From the NCBI RefSeq assembly GCF_016086655.4, contig NC_052133.2, positions 46,058,383 through 46,122,382 on the forward strand: a stretch of DNA of 64,000 nucleotides. The letters are read 5' to 3'. Numbering within the stretch: the stretch's first letter is position 1; each line of letters opens with the position of its first letter. Made by a program: the position numbers and the translations under genes. This DNA is from Lepeophtheirus salmonis (lineage: Eukaryota > Arthropoda > Copepoda > Siphonostomatoida > Caligidae). The notes under the pieces are model-generated. The model worked only from the letters and a program-made list of their open reading frames with translations, was not told the DNA's origin and made no database searches. This document shows, one piece after another, positions 1 to 10,435 of this stretch.

Positions 1-125
1 TCTCATCAAACATTTTTCAAAGTGTCAGGGTTACCAATTTGATTTTTTTAACATGCCCAAAATACGCCCAATTTTCATAACTAGTTATAAGTGTAAGTCC
101 TTATTGGACTCGGAATATGGGCTTA
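1..125 (+). repeat. Dispersed repeat module R1 (partial, at window edge)
   Basis: Two motifs recur elsewhere in the window. The first, with core TGTCAGGGTTACCA and CAAA-rich flanks, is matched near 21320-21385 and 47450-47525. The second, core GTCCTTATTGGACTC at about 90-120, is matched near 21155-21185 and 36283-36315. No ORF is present. The element is cut by the window edge, so its class and true ends cannot be judged; a non-autonomous DNA transposon is possible. Confidence 0.5.
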
Positions 126-684
126 AGAATTCCATATATATATGTACATCTACAGGTGGTGAGGGCTGTTAACCAAGGATAGCAACAACAGCACATGTGT
201 ACTACGTACTTAGTCCTCCTCCTTTTCATCCATTTATTTTTTCCCATCTTTACATATTTTTTTATTTTTTATTTCTATGTAAGAGAGTTAAATTCGATGC
301 TGTGTGTATGTACGTTGCACATACAAAACACCCATCTTTGAACCCCTCTGATCTTTTCTTCATTCTCCTTTGAAATTTAAGAAGATTTGGGTTTATGGTG
401 GGGAATATTAATAATAATAATAACAAAAAAAAATAATTTCCAGATGGAAATTTGTTTTGTTATTCTGACATAGGCGTCTCAAATATGTATTTCAACAAAC
501 CCAGGGTTGTTGTTTTATTTTCATCTTAGCAAAAATGTGCTAAGAATCAAACTATTCAGGGAATGAAGGAACATCTCTGATCATCATGGCAGGGGCTGTG
601 CAAAAGGGTGGTTATGGCTACCCCCCCACCCTTTTAAGAGTTTACAATTATCATATTGCTAGATAGTCCATATTTAGATTTCTA
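126..684. other. Gene-free stretch
   Basis: AT-rich DNA with T-runs, a short TAA/AAT microsatellite near 408-424, and an inverted repeat at 602-611/626-635 (arms AAAAGGGTGG and its complement around a C-rich loop). No coding signal is seen. Confidence 0.5.
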
Positions 685-885
685 ACGATGTAGCTCAATG
701 AACAACACACTTGGGATAAATTATTCTCTTGAACCCAATGTGTGTAGGTTAGATACTCAGTTACTCATACAGAAAGAAACATACTTTATATATATGGATT
801 TCAAGAACAATTCCAAGGTCAGATGGAATACAAATTCTTAATCACTGCAACTCAATCTGACCAATTAAAGGACCATTAAAATAAT
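685..885 (+). repeat. tRNA-derived SINE, copy 1
   Basis: The 5' end (CGATGTAGCTCAATGAACAAC) resembles the A box of a tRNA gene. About 50 bases on, after a shared stretch beginning ATTATTCTCTTGAACC, comes a degenerate B-box region (GTAGGTTAGATACTC). The 3' part ends with CTGACCAATTAAAGG followed by an A-rich tail. The same order of blocks occurs at 46354-46564 and, reversed, at 42931-43132. That is the layout of a pol III-transcribed SINE: tRNA-like head, unrelated body and tail. The decayed B box suggests this copy is dead. Confidence 0.65.
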
Positions 886-1514
886 AAAGGACATGTGATC
901 CAATTAGTGTCGGTTTTTAGGTAGGAGTGGCTAAATATGATGAAATTAGTAAAATTAAAGATAATATTTTGACTCTTTTTGTTATCTAGTTAAAATTTTT
1001 AATAATAAAATAATTTATTTTGACTTTACCATACCTTAGTATAATATTTTATTTCATTACAGAAAAATTAAAAAAAAGTCATAGTAATTATGTAATAATT
1101 ACTCTTATTACTATAACATAAATAAAATTAAAGAGAATCATCGTTCTCATTTGTAAGAAAATGTCCTCGTTTTTCATATACTTCAAATCAACGTAACACA
1201 TTTAAAATCCGGACATTTATAAAAAAGTCCCTGGACCTCTAGACAGTATATAAATAGAGGACAGATCTTGTATTTGTATTGTCAACTGTCGATATTTCGG
1301 ACTTTTTTTTCAGTGATAAGTATTTTAAACGCTTATTATTTTAATCAAAATTACCTTCTGTTTAGCAGGAGTGATCAATTCAAAACAAAGAATGAACAAT
1401 AACGCCATAATAAGGAAGGATAATAAGGAATAAATCCTTTTACTAATATATAAGAGGTTTACAACTTGGGATTTGGTACAAGTTGTAACTTGCATCACAT
1501 AAAAATTGTACAAT
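886..1514. other. Gene-free AT-rich stretch
   Basis: Very AT-rich, with poly-A/T runs. A 62-codon minus-strand ORF at 1325-1513 has low-complexity, hydrophobic composition and no recognisable motif, so it is not called. If transcription from the Pvr-like exon continues leftward, this is intron. Confidence 0.4.
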
Positions 1515-1752
1515 TGTGGCCTGTCAACATCAAGGCAAGCTTTTGAGAAGCTTTTTTACTCAAAATTGAGTCTGAATTAGATAGATTTATTTTCTGCAAT
1601 GGACTATAATCAATTTATCTCAGCAAATTTTTCTAATTAATCCGTTGAAGGGATCGCACGCTGTACGATACGTACCCAAAATTGATTGTTACAATAAAAT
1701 AATGGAAAATTGACAGATTTTATTTGAAAGGTCATATCATGGTCGATATCTG
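1515..1752 (+). repeat. MITE-like repeat family A, copy 1
   Basis: It begins TGTGGCCTGTCAA, carries AAGCAAGC-like and TCAAAATTGAG blocks, and ends GGTCATATCATGGTCGATAT. The same order and nearly the same length (about 235 bp) occur at 2606-2840 and 29679-29912. The ends are imperfect inverted repeats (ATATGTGGCCCCG against the complement of CGGGGCCAATAT in the best copy). The element is non-coding. These are the marks of a small non-autonomous DNA transposon; the superfamily is unknown. Confidence 0.55.
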
Positions 1753-2078
1753 TCCTTCAATCTAGCAAAGGCTTGAAACTATCGTTAAATTTTTGGGGTA
1801 TCTTAACTTTCATCAGAAATTTAAAGGAAAGGGCTATAATTAAAAAAAAAATGTGAATCAAATATTGGACTGTAAGAATAAATCAAGTGGAACTTTTTTT
1901 ATTTCCTTAATTTTTGTTACAGATTGTTTTTGTGTTAAATGTTAAACCAGGCATGTTAATTGCTATCAAATATTCATGTATGTCCTTAACCTATTCAACA
2001 TCACATAACATTTCAATCATTGATCACTAATACCCTGTAAATTATTCATTTAAAATCAGGGTTAATAATTTTGGTAGC

Positions 2079-2424
2079 AACTTGTACACTAAGCAGACTG
2101 TACAAGTTAGCAATGTGCGTGCCCCAAAGTGTCTTATTTAATTACATCGCCAGCCATTTCAATTATTAACCTCTATCATTGATGCTATTGTTATTTGGCT
2201 TGGATCTATTAAAATCACTTATATAATACGTGTGATCCAACTGTGAACAATTGAACTTTATAATGTGCCACATAATAAACTTATCAATTATTTAATCTTT
2301 TCGTAAAAATTAAATATTACTACATTAGTACATCGAACATCTAATGTAATTACAAATAGAGTAACTACATTACACATCACAAGTGTACATTCGTTAACTT
2401 GTACAATATGAATGTACAAGTTAA
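2079..2424. repeat. Hairpin-bounded repeat (ACTTGTACA family), copy 1
   Basis: The segment is bracketed by two hairpins with the same arms: AACTTGTACA/TGTACAAGTT at 2079-2108, and a perfect 12-bp stem TTAACTTGTACA/TGTACAAGTTAA at 2394-2424 with a 7-nt loop. Inside is GAACTTTATAATGTGCCAC, which recurs exactly at about 10626-10644 next to another ACTTGTAC hairpin. It is non-coding and may be a foldback or MITE-type element. Confidence 0.5.
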
Positions 2425-2605
2425 AACTTTTACAAATATATTTTATCATAAAACACAGCTCATAAATTTCTTGAAAAATAGTAGAATAATGGGTCTTAAA
2501 TTTCAAACTAACTCTTTAACAGGATGCTGTTTCTCAAAGAACAGGGGTCATTTCATCTTTCTTTGAGGAAATAATAATTATTATTTTCTCTGTTATTTTT
2601 TTAAT

Positions 2606-2840
2606 ATATGTGGCCCGTCAAGACTAAAGCAAGCTAGAATGATTATTTAACCAACATTGCGTCTATATCATATTTTTATTTATCCAAAAAATTGTCTTCC
2701 AATTATAATATAAATAAAATATTGTGATTAAACATTTGGAGGTATATAAAATTACAGTTGAAGGTTTATATTATTTTTTTTTTTTTCATAATTCAAGAAA
2801 AATAATGTGATATTTGAAAGGCCATATCAGGGACAAATAT
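2606..2840 (+). repeat. MITE-like repeat family A, copy 2 (in intron)
   Basis: Starts ATATGTGGCCCGTCAAG and ends GAAAGGCCATATCAGGGACAAATAT, matching copies at 1515-1752 and 29679-29912 in length and order of blocks. It ends about 37 bp from the splice donor of the Pvr-like exon, so it lies just inside the predicted first intron. A long poly-T run inside is probably secondary decay. Confidence 0.55.
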
Positions 2841-2877
2841 ACTAGGAAGTATTTCATCAAAATATAAAATTTCTTAC

Positions 2878-3432
2878 CCTTGGATCATAGGATATAAAGT
2901 AATCCCTACGATTGTCCACTCGTCCCACAGACTCCTTCTCCAAAATAATATCCACCTCAGGATGCGTTGGAAGACATTTGATCACAAAAGCCTCGGATTG
3001 AATGGCTCTAAGGAACTCAAATCCACTCTTTTTGAGTAAATGAGCATCATCACTAACATATAAATGCATGGAAGTAACATTTTCCGTCGCTTGCTCAATG
3101 TTCCGCGTTCCATTATACACACAGATATAGGTCCCTGTATCCGTGTAGATCAGATCCGAAATATTGAGAGAGGAAATGTGACGATTCCCACGGGTGATGT
3201 GAGTAAGTTTTAATCGAGATCGGAGATTCATAGTTGCATCTGAAGGAATCATCCATGTTACTCCGCGTCCGTCCCCTTCACACCGAAAAGTGTAGGAAGT
3301 TGCGGCACGAACAGTCTGAGATTCGGCATTGGGAATGACACGGGGTGGATCGTAGGGAACGTAGCGAGGGGATCGAGCCACCGTGAAGGGGGCGATGAAA
3401 CCCAGTACAAATATGAGGAATTTGTAAGGCAT
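2878..3432 (-). CDS. First coding exon of a Pvr-like (PDGF/VEGF receptor-related) Ig receptor
   Basis: The exon encodes 185 residues. Residues 1-19 form a signal peptide (hydrophobic FLIFVLGFIAPF, then cleavage near VAR). Residues about 40-127 form an Ig domain with Cys51, Trp60, the DTGTYIC motif and Cys104. A second Ig domain starts with Cys153 in an IKCLPTHPEVDI context and ends at YFISYDPR, which closely resembles the second Ig domain of vertebrate VEGFR/PDGFR. N-glycosylation sequons lie at Asn90, Asn107 and Asn118. The start is well supported: the context is ACCATGC, and an in-frame TAG lies upstream at 3466-3468. The reading frame meets a consensus donor (AGG|GTAAGA; intron begins at 2877) exactly in phase 0, so the remaining six codons of the open frame are intron. 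GC content is clearly higher than the surroundings. Family knowledge suggests a type I receptor tyrosine kinase with more Ig domains, a membrane segment and a split kinase on later exons. Those exons are not visible here. Another Ig-superfamily receptor remains possible. Confidence 0.75.
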
Positions 3433-3459
3433 GGTGCGCTGTTCAAGGGTTGATGATGT

Positions 3460-3545
3460 TTGGGACTATGGCACTTTTTCTCTCTCTCTCAATGACTTAA
3501 GAAAAGCACAGGATCATCACTGATGAAAACAATATATATAAACAC
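3460..3545 (-). promoter_or_regulatory. Possible 5'UTR/core promoter of the Pvr-like gene
   Basis: Reading the minus strand, TTTATATATATTG lies about 100 bp upstream of the ATG (around 3531-3543). A GAGAGAGAGA run follows at about 3479-3490 and then the start codon. A TATA-like box plus GA-repeat is a plausible arthropod promoter layout, but AT-rich sequence produces TATA matches by chance, and a 5' non-coding exon elsewhere cannot be excluded. Confidence 0.25.
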
Positions 3546-4261
3546 AAGTAACACTTACTAAATGTATAAATAATATTTCACTCCACGATCACATTGAACG
3601 TTTCCGTTTAAAAACTCCTGAGATAACTAGATCGTTTTTTTTATGACTATTTTCTCAATCGGGTGTTGCAGTCATAAAAAAAGCTCTTCGTTTGTCGCAC
3701 ACAACACAACACACTACTAGTAGCCACCCCCGTCACATATGTGAGCGTGTATATAATATGTAGTAGCAGTTTTCCACATATGGTGAATATTAGTCTTATT
3801 TCGCGTTTTATTTCTCTCTATCCGACTTTTTTATGTATATTTTTATCAGCGCGCTCTTGAGGATACACATATCTTGTTGATGGATGTTCGATGTACAGTA
3901 TTACTAGCCTAAGTCAGACTATAGGGATAATATATATGTACTAGCAAAGAATATTCATGGAAAATTCGACTAATACGAGGCACTTAATATAGTAAAGATA
4001 CTTCTGATTTTTTTGTTTTTTAATAGCACAATTTTTTTTTCATAACATGCCTTGTACAGTACATAGTAGGGGTTCTCACTTCCCGGGAAATGGTCTTTGA
4101 GCAGGATCCCGGGAAATATTTTAATAAAGATTTACTTCCCTGGATTCCGTGAGTAAATAATAAATAATGTGAAATAAATTTATTTATATATTTTTTGAAG
4201 AATATGTTCATTTTCTTCATGTTACTGTTACCACTAATAATGTAAAGGTTGTTTTTTTAAA
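3546..4261. other. Gene-free stretch upstream of the Pvr-like exon
   Basis: AT-rich sequence with CACAACACAACACAC-like and ACTACTAGTAG tracts. CCCGGGAAAT occurs twice near 4080-4115, a motif shared with the CCCGGG-containing repeats further right. No coding signal is seen. Confidence 0.4.
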
Positions 4262-4345
4262 GCCAACGGCTCCTGCTTTTTTTAAATTTGTAACCCGATC
4301 TGACCTGCAATAAAACTTAAATAGTAAGGGATGAAAGAGTTAATA
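4262..4345 (+). repeat. Repeat family B, 5' module, copy 1
   Basis: The block from AACGGCTCCTGC through AACTTAAATAGTAAGGGATGAAAG matches 18215-18300 (ATGGCTCCCAC through GCTTAAATAGTTAGTGATGAAAG) with the intervening GATC-GAC-TGC-ATAAA blocks in the same order. It is non-coding. Confidence 0.5.
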
Positions 4346-5144
4346 TTTGTAGAGCTGGCAATTGTATAATAAGGTGACCGGAAGATTAGCTCCAGGAATT
4401 TTCGGCCTCAAATATACATATAAATGTACATGTTATTAATAAATGTATCTTTGCACTAATATTTTCGGGCTTAAAATGGGGTTCCTTAACTTGAAGTCAT
4501 TTACAACTTATTTTTCAAACTCCCATTACATTAAAGAAGTTTTGCAAACACAATCACCCATCAAAGGCTACAGTTTAATGGGCCAAATCTTTAAGATGAC
4601 TTAACTATGAAGTGAACGCGATTTTGGCATAAACCATTTTATTTTTACTCTCAAGCACTTCGAACTTGTCAAGGAATATACGATATTTGTGGGAAAAAAA
4701 TGCTCAAGTACCTCCCAATCCTACTGGACAGAGTTCATATATAGTTGCTCTCGAATATAACTTTCTAGCCATTGAAGATAACTTCTTAGTATTCGACAGT
4801 GGGTAATTCGGATGAGGATCGTATAATAGTTTTTGGAGCAGAATGTACAATTCTTGACCTCGTTAATTACAAGCCTTGGGCTTCCAATTGAACTTTAAAA
4901 TACTGCCTAACGATACATGATCAACTCTTTACAATAAGTGCTGTTATGGTACAAACGCGTGTCTGAGGTCTTGAAGTTGAAGCTTATTAAACTTTATGTG
5001 AGAATATATATTATAATATATTTGGCCATAATATATATGAGACGAAACTTCTCAGGGCAAAAATTCCTGGGGCGAAACATCCTAGAACTTTAGAATAGAC
5101 AACCTACCTGCAGTTAATAAGTCTACTTGTTATGCCTATATTAA

Positions 5145-5210
5145 CTAAATGTGTGATCTTCCGGGAAGTTCCTGTTGGTGTAAAACGCCGATATATCCCG
5201 GGTAAATCCC
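5145..5210 (+). repeat. Repeat family B, CCGGGA module, copy 1
   Basis: TTCCGGGAAGTTCCTGTTGG, then GTAAAA, then a block ending ATATATCCCGGGTAAATCCC. Matching copies occur at 18397-18445 (decayed) and reversed at 31210-31280, where TTCTTGTTGGTGTAAAA and CCCCGGGAAAA are preserved. The outer CCGGGA/TCCCGGG blocks are complementary, so the module can fold back. Confidence 0.5.
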
Positions 5211-6180
5211 TTGTACATAGACACTTTTCCCCTCTCTCTCATCCGTGCTGTTGTCAATTTGCAAAATCATAAATATCTATGAAATGTTTCTTTTCCATCA
5301 TAAATGTTTCATCCCGCATGTTTCTTTGCAGTGAATATCTACATAACACAACTATTTGTGTCGATCAAATTACTACTTCATCTATGGAATATCTCGTGTA
5401 TACTGATATATATATTATATGTAAATATTTCGATTTCGAAGATGCCAAATATATTCCCACACTTATTAGCTGAGTGTGGCATATAATATGAATATATATA
5501 TATATTTTGCATTGATAGATACAAGTGTATTTTATTTTTATTTTCCTACCAATTGAGATTTAGGGATCAGAGATGACAATTTTTATTTCATGTATTTAAT
5601 AGGGGTGGCTGTTCAATGCAAATCCGCCCCTTATTTATGGAAAGAGTTACTCATTTATCATAATTAACGTAATATATAATTGTATTACGAGCAAAATCCG
5701 TATCAGGGATGTTCGGGTAGTGCTATACAAATTGAGAGCTTCAAACCTAATTGTTTTCTACGGATGATGTATACATCCGTCAAGCTTGCAATTGAAAAAA
5801 ATATGGACGAAGAATATCAGATTTAAATTGATAAATATATTTGTTCAATAAATATATGTATTCGTCTTCCTTATAGAAAGATACCAAATAATAATTGAGG
5901 ACGAATTACGAATCTTTAAAACACAAAATATATGATTAGAAAACAGTTGTATGAACTCTAGCAAATAAGGAAAATGTTATGTCGGGGGAGTACGAACGGA
6001 TTATATACATTTTTTTTTGTGGAAGGGGGGGAGGAAGGGGCTTGGTTTTTGGATTTTTTTAGACAAAAAGTTCAAGTTTTGTAGAATTAATTTAAAGAAT
6101 TAATTTTTTCCCTGAAAATAATTAAAATATTATATTCTTTCGAAAATATTCAGAATCCATAGCTATTCTTAAAATGTATT
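5211..6180. other. Gene-free AT-rich stretch
   Basis: Two overlapping plus-strand ORFs near 5279-5486 are short, hydrophobic and AT-driven with no motif, and are not called. A G-rich patch (GGAAGGGGGGGAGGAAGGGG) lies at about 6019-6038. Confidence 0.4.
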
Positions 6181-6430
6181 TATTTTTCCAAAAATCAACA
6201 ACTGTTCACAAACTATTGAATTTTTGGGAATGAAATTTCCAAAATCCACAATAATTGACAAAAAATTAAAATTTATTGGAAAAATTTCCAAAATTTCTTT
6301 ATTGAAAAATTATACTACTTCCAAAAAATTTGAAAAATTAAATTTTTTCAAAAAAAATTGAAAAATTATATTAAATATCTATTAATAAATAATTAAAAAA
6401 AAATTAAATATTAAATTCTTAAAAAATATT
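6181..6430. repeat. Low-complexity AT tract with TTCCAAAAATT periodicity
   Basis: TTCCAAAA and AAAATTT blocks recur many times in degenerate form, on both strands. A similar AT-only core, flanked by CCCC/GGGG-containing ends, is seen at 13400-13665. This could be the core of a foldback element or a decayed minisatellite. Confidence 0.35.
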
Positions 6431-7009
6431 CATAGATAAAAACATCCTGAATTAGAGGGGGATACAGCGCGTCCAGTCCACCCATGCGGACCCCCCTGTG
6501 TGGTCTCCATGGCGCAAATGACTGTCTGTACCGTATAGAGATACCATAAAATACTTTCGTTCGGAACGTATAATTTTGCTACTATTCTATGGTATATAAT
6601 CATTAATTATCTTTAATTGTTGGCTAACTTAATCGCTAGTTAAAATTAACTAGTCTACAAAGTGTGGCTTGACTCATCAAAGAATGTCTTGTTTCGTAAC
6701 TAATCAAAAAATTTGTGTGCCATTTTAAACTAAAGGAGATTTTGATCTCTAAAAAAATAATCATCTGATAAATGAACTTTCTTAATGATATTTACAAAAA
6801 CAATTTTGAGTTGGGGGAGGGGATTGAACTCGTCCTATATGTACGCCCCTTACATCAGCTCTAGTGATTATATAAACAATACTATACCGGGCACGGCAAA
6901 AAAATCTTTACACTTTCAAAATAGAACTTTATCAAGATGTATTTCCGCAACCAGTTGTAAAAGGATATGTCAATAAAATAAAAATAACTAATATGACTTC
7001 GTGGCTACC

Positions 7010-7180
7010 TTAATCATCGATGTAGCCCCCCTTGGCAGTAATGATGGCTTCCACGGGGCCATAAAAGGCCTTGCGCCCATTGCGAATGTAGTCCTCCAAC
7101 ATGGCATCCTAGTGCTGGTTGAAGGTGTTCTTGAGGTAGTTGATATTTGGGTAACGGACGGTGCAGGCCTTACATTACAC
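7010..7180 (-). pseudogene. Tc1/mariner transposase C-terminal relic
   Basis: Minus-strand translation gives KACTVRYPNINYLKNTFNQH, an in-frame TAG, then DAMLEDYIRNGRKAF. After a frameshift comes VEAIITAKGGYIDD and a stop at 7010-7012. This is the characteristic tail of DDxD Tc1/mariner-superfamily transposases (…RHPN…LK…W…YI…C.AF…R.EA.I.A.GGYI). At least one stop and one frameshift make it dead. The catalytic motifs upstream are not recognisable. Confidence 0.75.
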
Positions 7181-7937
7181 AGAATTTAAAAAAAAATTAT
7201 AAATAGTTTTTGTTTACTTACTACAAGGTTTACCATAAATTTTAAGGAAGTAATGTTTTTACGTAGAAGAAGAAAGCCAACATGACATTGTTAAGTCTGA
7301 AATGTCTGCAAAGTAATCAGGAGCTCCATCAACTAAACCATTTAGAGGCTGAAGAAACAAAAAGCCTCGAGAAAAGGACCAAATCTAAGTTGTTCAATTT
7401 GTTGAATTCGACCCAATTCACTAAATGAAACGACATCGACAAGGAAAGCATCCGTCAATTGTGCCAATGAGTTAGGTAGAGGTTTGAGACTGTTAGTCAT
7501 AGACGGAGTTTGTTGGACGGCAAGAGGCCAAACACCCATTACTTACAAGTTTTATTAAATGAATATGTATGCTTTATAAACCACGTTTGAAAATAGATAC
7601 AAAATTGCCCCTGTAGAAAAAATTGCAGACTCTACTTATGTTGTCAGAAGTGCTGTACATAGGTGGTCGTTCTAAGTTAAGATCCGAGTTTAAATTAAAT
7701 TTATGATGATATTTCATATGTCATTGAATAATTTTTGTGTCACACCACTACAAAACGAGTTATTCGTGATTTTATGTATCTAAAACAGATCTTGCGTGCC
7801 AATGAGCGAGGAAGAGGTATAACGATGCCAGGGCTCCTGGGGTGATCAAAAATCAAAATTTTACTTTTAGACAGACTGGGATTTTAAATTCGAAAAATAT
7901 AAGGATAATGTATATTACAATTAATTTCACAAAATTA
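7181..7937. other. Stretch between transposase relics, unassigned
   Basis: Holds a 65-codon minus-strand ORF (7342-7539) in relatively GC-rich sequence. I could not place it in either strand's translation. It may be a decayed part of the neighbouring transposon, but no motif supports that. Confidence 0.25.
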
Positions 7938-8015
7938 ATTGCCACACAAGTTGCCCCACACATAGTAGTCCAAGGGTTTCATATCTGGCGTGCTTGGAGG
8001 CATATTTCCTTTCAA
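7938..8015 (-). pseudogene. Tc1/mariner catalytic-motif fragment
   Basis: The minus strand encodes MPPSTPDMKPLDYYVWGN, the block around the third catalytic aspartate (PPxSPDxxPLDYxxW) of DD37D-like/maT transposases, followed shortly by stops. Both flanks are unrecognisable. It could belong to the same dead element as 7010-7180, although the order would require rearrangement. Confidence 0.6.
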
Positions 8016-9600
8016 CAAAACATAAAGGTCTTAAAAATGGTGCTTTTTCCAGAATAAATCCGGTTCCAATTATACAATTTGCACAAACTGCATTAATTTA
8101 AAGTTCTAATATGACACGGGATCTTTTAATAACGATTTCAGCTCTCTACCATCATCATCTATTGAGTTTATTGGCGTCTTTGTTCGTTCTCCCGGCACAG
8201 AGGTACACAATATTAGCTGCACAGCGTTCGTATTCGGAAGAAATCTGAATGATTTTGTATTATTTCTTATACAGTTTTGTCAACTGAATCTGATGAGAAC
8301 ATTTTCCTAAACATAGATCAGAGAGTTGCTAATATAATTAGGTCTAAACTTGTTCCGAATTTAAAATACCCATTCTATATATGAGGTTCTCTCTTTTTTT
8401 ATATTTATTAAAATTATGTCACACCACCCAAAAACGAGTTGTTTTTTAAATTAAGTTGGTAAAACATATTGCGGAATCCATAAAAGTGTGTAGAAAATAT
8501 TCTTTCTGCACTAATGATCTAATCAGCATTGTATTTCTACTAAAAACATAGCACATTGATTGAATATGATTTCTGTGTTTGTGCATATTTAGATATACAT
8601 AATTGGTAAATGAGTATTAGTATGGCTTTATATATTTGGATATATACTTAATCATTGACTTTTTTAAATATTTGATATGTTAATGTATCAACAAAGATGA
8701 CAAGGTACATATATTATCTGTGTAAATATTATTGTTGCACGTGTGCTGGCTCCTAAGTTAGCATCAAATTCTTGAAATACTTGACGACAAATCTAATAAA
8801 TATATCCCTTCGTGTGTATGATCATGGCTCTTTGTCTTGATGTATGTACGTATCATTGTATCAAGTTCTATGTATGTAGGGAAGACAGGGTAAAATTGCA
8901 ACAGTGCCGTTTTGCCGAACATCAAACCAGCTGGAGCTAGTGTTGTGTCGGTTTTTATTAAGGAGGGACTCATCAAAAAAGCCTTTGTAGTTTTTGTATT
9001 AAGTGTCCTGGAGGATCTCAAGTAGAAGTTTAGCAAAAAGAGATGCAATTCCTCCCTGTCTACCCTACTATTTGTTCAATTTTTGAATGAGTAAAGCTGC
9101 AAATTATTCAATTACATGGAGTTCATGGAAATTCTCCATGAGCCATTAATTCATTTTATATATATATATATATATATAAATAAATGATTTTTTTTTTGCA
9201 GATGTTTCAACAAAAGGTTTAAATACATATGTACCAAACAAGAGATATATTCTCAAAAAATATATATGTACATTTGTATACCTAATGGATAATTAAGGGT
9301 TTTGCTTGAGAGACAACACTGTTTCCTTTATCTATCTACTCGGATCCCACCTAATAATGGTAGAGTTTCTGTATTATGCTGTCATTTGGCAATTAAACCT
9401 TCGTTTTTGTTATTTTTTAAATTAACTTATTCTTTTGTTAAGCAATAAACAAATCAATTATTATTACTTTCCGGTATGCTGATTTTGCAAAATAAATAAA
9501 TGTATATACATATATTCGTATATGTTCATTGTACATTAATTTAACGTAGTCTGTGATGACTTCAAAGTAAGGAATTGATCTATCATAATGTATTTTAGAG
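8016..9600. other. Gene-free stretch with one unassigned ORF and a TA microsatellite
   Basis: A 94-codon minus-strand ORF at 8764-9048 is longer than chance would usually give in this composition but has no motif I know and no visible splice partners. A (TA)n run lies at about 9158-9178, followed by a T-run. Confidence 0.35.
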
Positions 9601-9925
9601 CAGGGGTCTCAAAATCACAGGGTCGCAAAACAAGTCTGAATTTTAATAAATTTATTGATATTTTATTTTAAAAAATAACGCCTGTTCCGTGTCTAGCTTA
9701 TAAAATATAATGAGGGGAAAATCATATTTTGGAAAAATTATACAATTTATTGCGATCACACTTATTATTAATTGGTTTGAAACTACACTTATAATTTTAC
9801 TTATTGGTTAAATAATTATAAACCGAAAAATATAAAAAGATTGCTACTCACACAATTTTTTTATGTGATGAAATTGATCCGTAAAACAAAAAAGGCTGTG
9901 GACCCCCAATCTGGAATGATTATAT
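9601..9925 (+). repeat. Possible hAT-type element relic
   Basis: The left end CAGGGGTCTCAAAATCACAG, followed by GGTCGC, resembles the ends of hAT (Charlie-like) elements (CAGxGGTTCTCAAA…GGGTCGCGACC). The right end holds GACCCCCAATCTGGAATGA, whose complement gives a similar TTCCAGATTGGGGGTC. The interior is AT-rich without an ORF. The right terminus and target duplication are not clear. Confidence 0.35.
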
Positions 9926-10435
9926 TTTAATCACAAAAAGAGAACACACTTCCCGATTTAAAAAAAAATTAAGGGGTTTAGAGGTTGTCCTGTGTAAATA
10001 TTTTGATAAAATAAAATATAATAAGAACTAATATTGATTCTTATTTATCTTGTGATTTACAAAAATATTTATTTTCAATTTTATTTCAAGTTGAATACAC
10101 AATCGACTTAACCATCAAAAACTGCCATGTAAATAAATTGTAAAAAAACTCCCAGGACAGGATGTAAAAATTAGACTTGTCCCTAAAACAAGAACAGTTG
10201 GTCTTTCAAATTTTCCTTCAAAATGCGAAAGAAAGAAAAAAACAGAACAATTTGGTTGATGATCAACTGTGAAATATTTTTTTTTTAATTGGTAGGAAAT
10301 TGTTCATAGCTTCATAAAAACTAAAATTTGTTAAACCAATAAACTTTTAAAAAAACTTATAAGGGGAATGGACAGTACAAAATCGGCTTTAAAATGAAAA
10401 AAAAGGGGTTGTACCTATATATATTCATATATTGT

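Noticed and set aside
1325..2506. Short minus-strand ORFs that might be downstream exons of the Pvr-like gene
   Set aside because: They lack Ig-domain cysteine/tryptophan patterns and clear acceptor/donor pairs, and they overlap dispersed repeats.
8764..9048. 94-codon minus-strand ORF, one of the longer open frames not explained by a transposon
   Set aside because: No domain, signal peptide or splice consensus supports it, and AT-rich DNA of this length will contain some ORFs of this size by chance. Transcript evidence or conservation would change this.
9158..9178. TA-repeat runs here and at 14360 and 31063 as possible replication or regulatory signals
   Set aside because: Simple microsatellites common in AT-rich animal DNA; nothing ties them to function.
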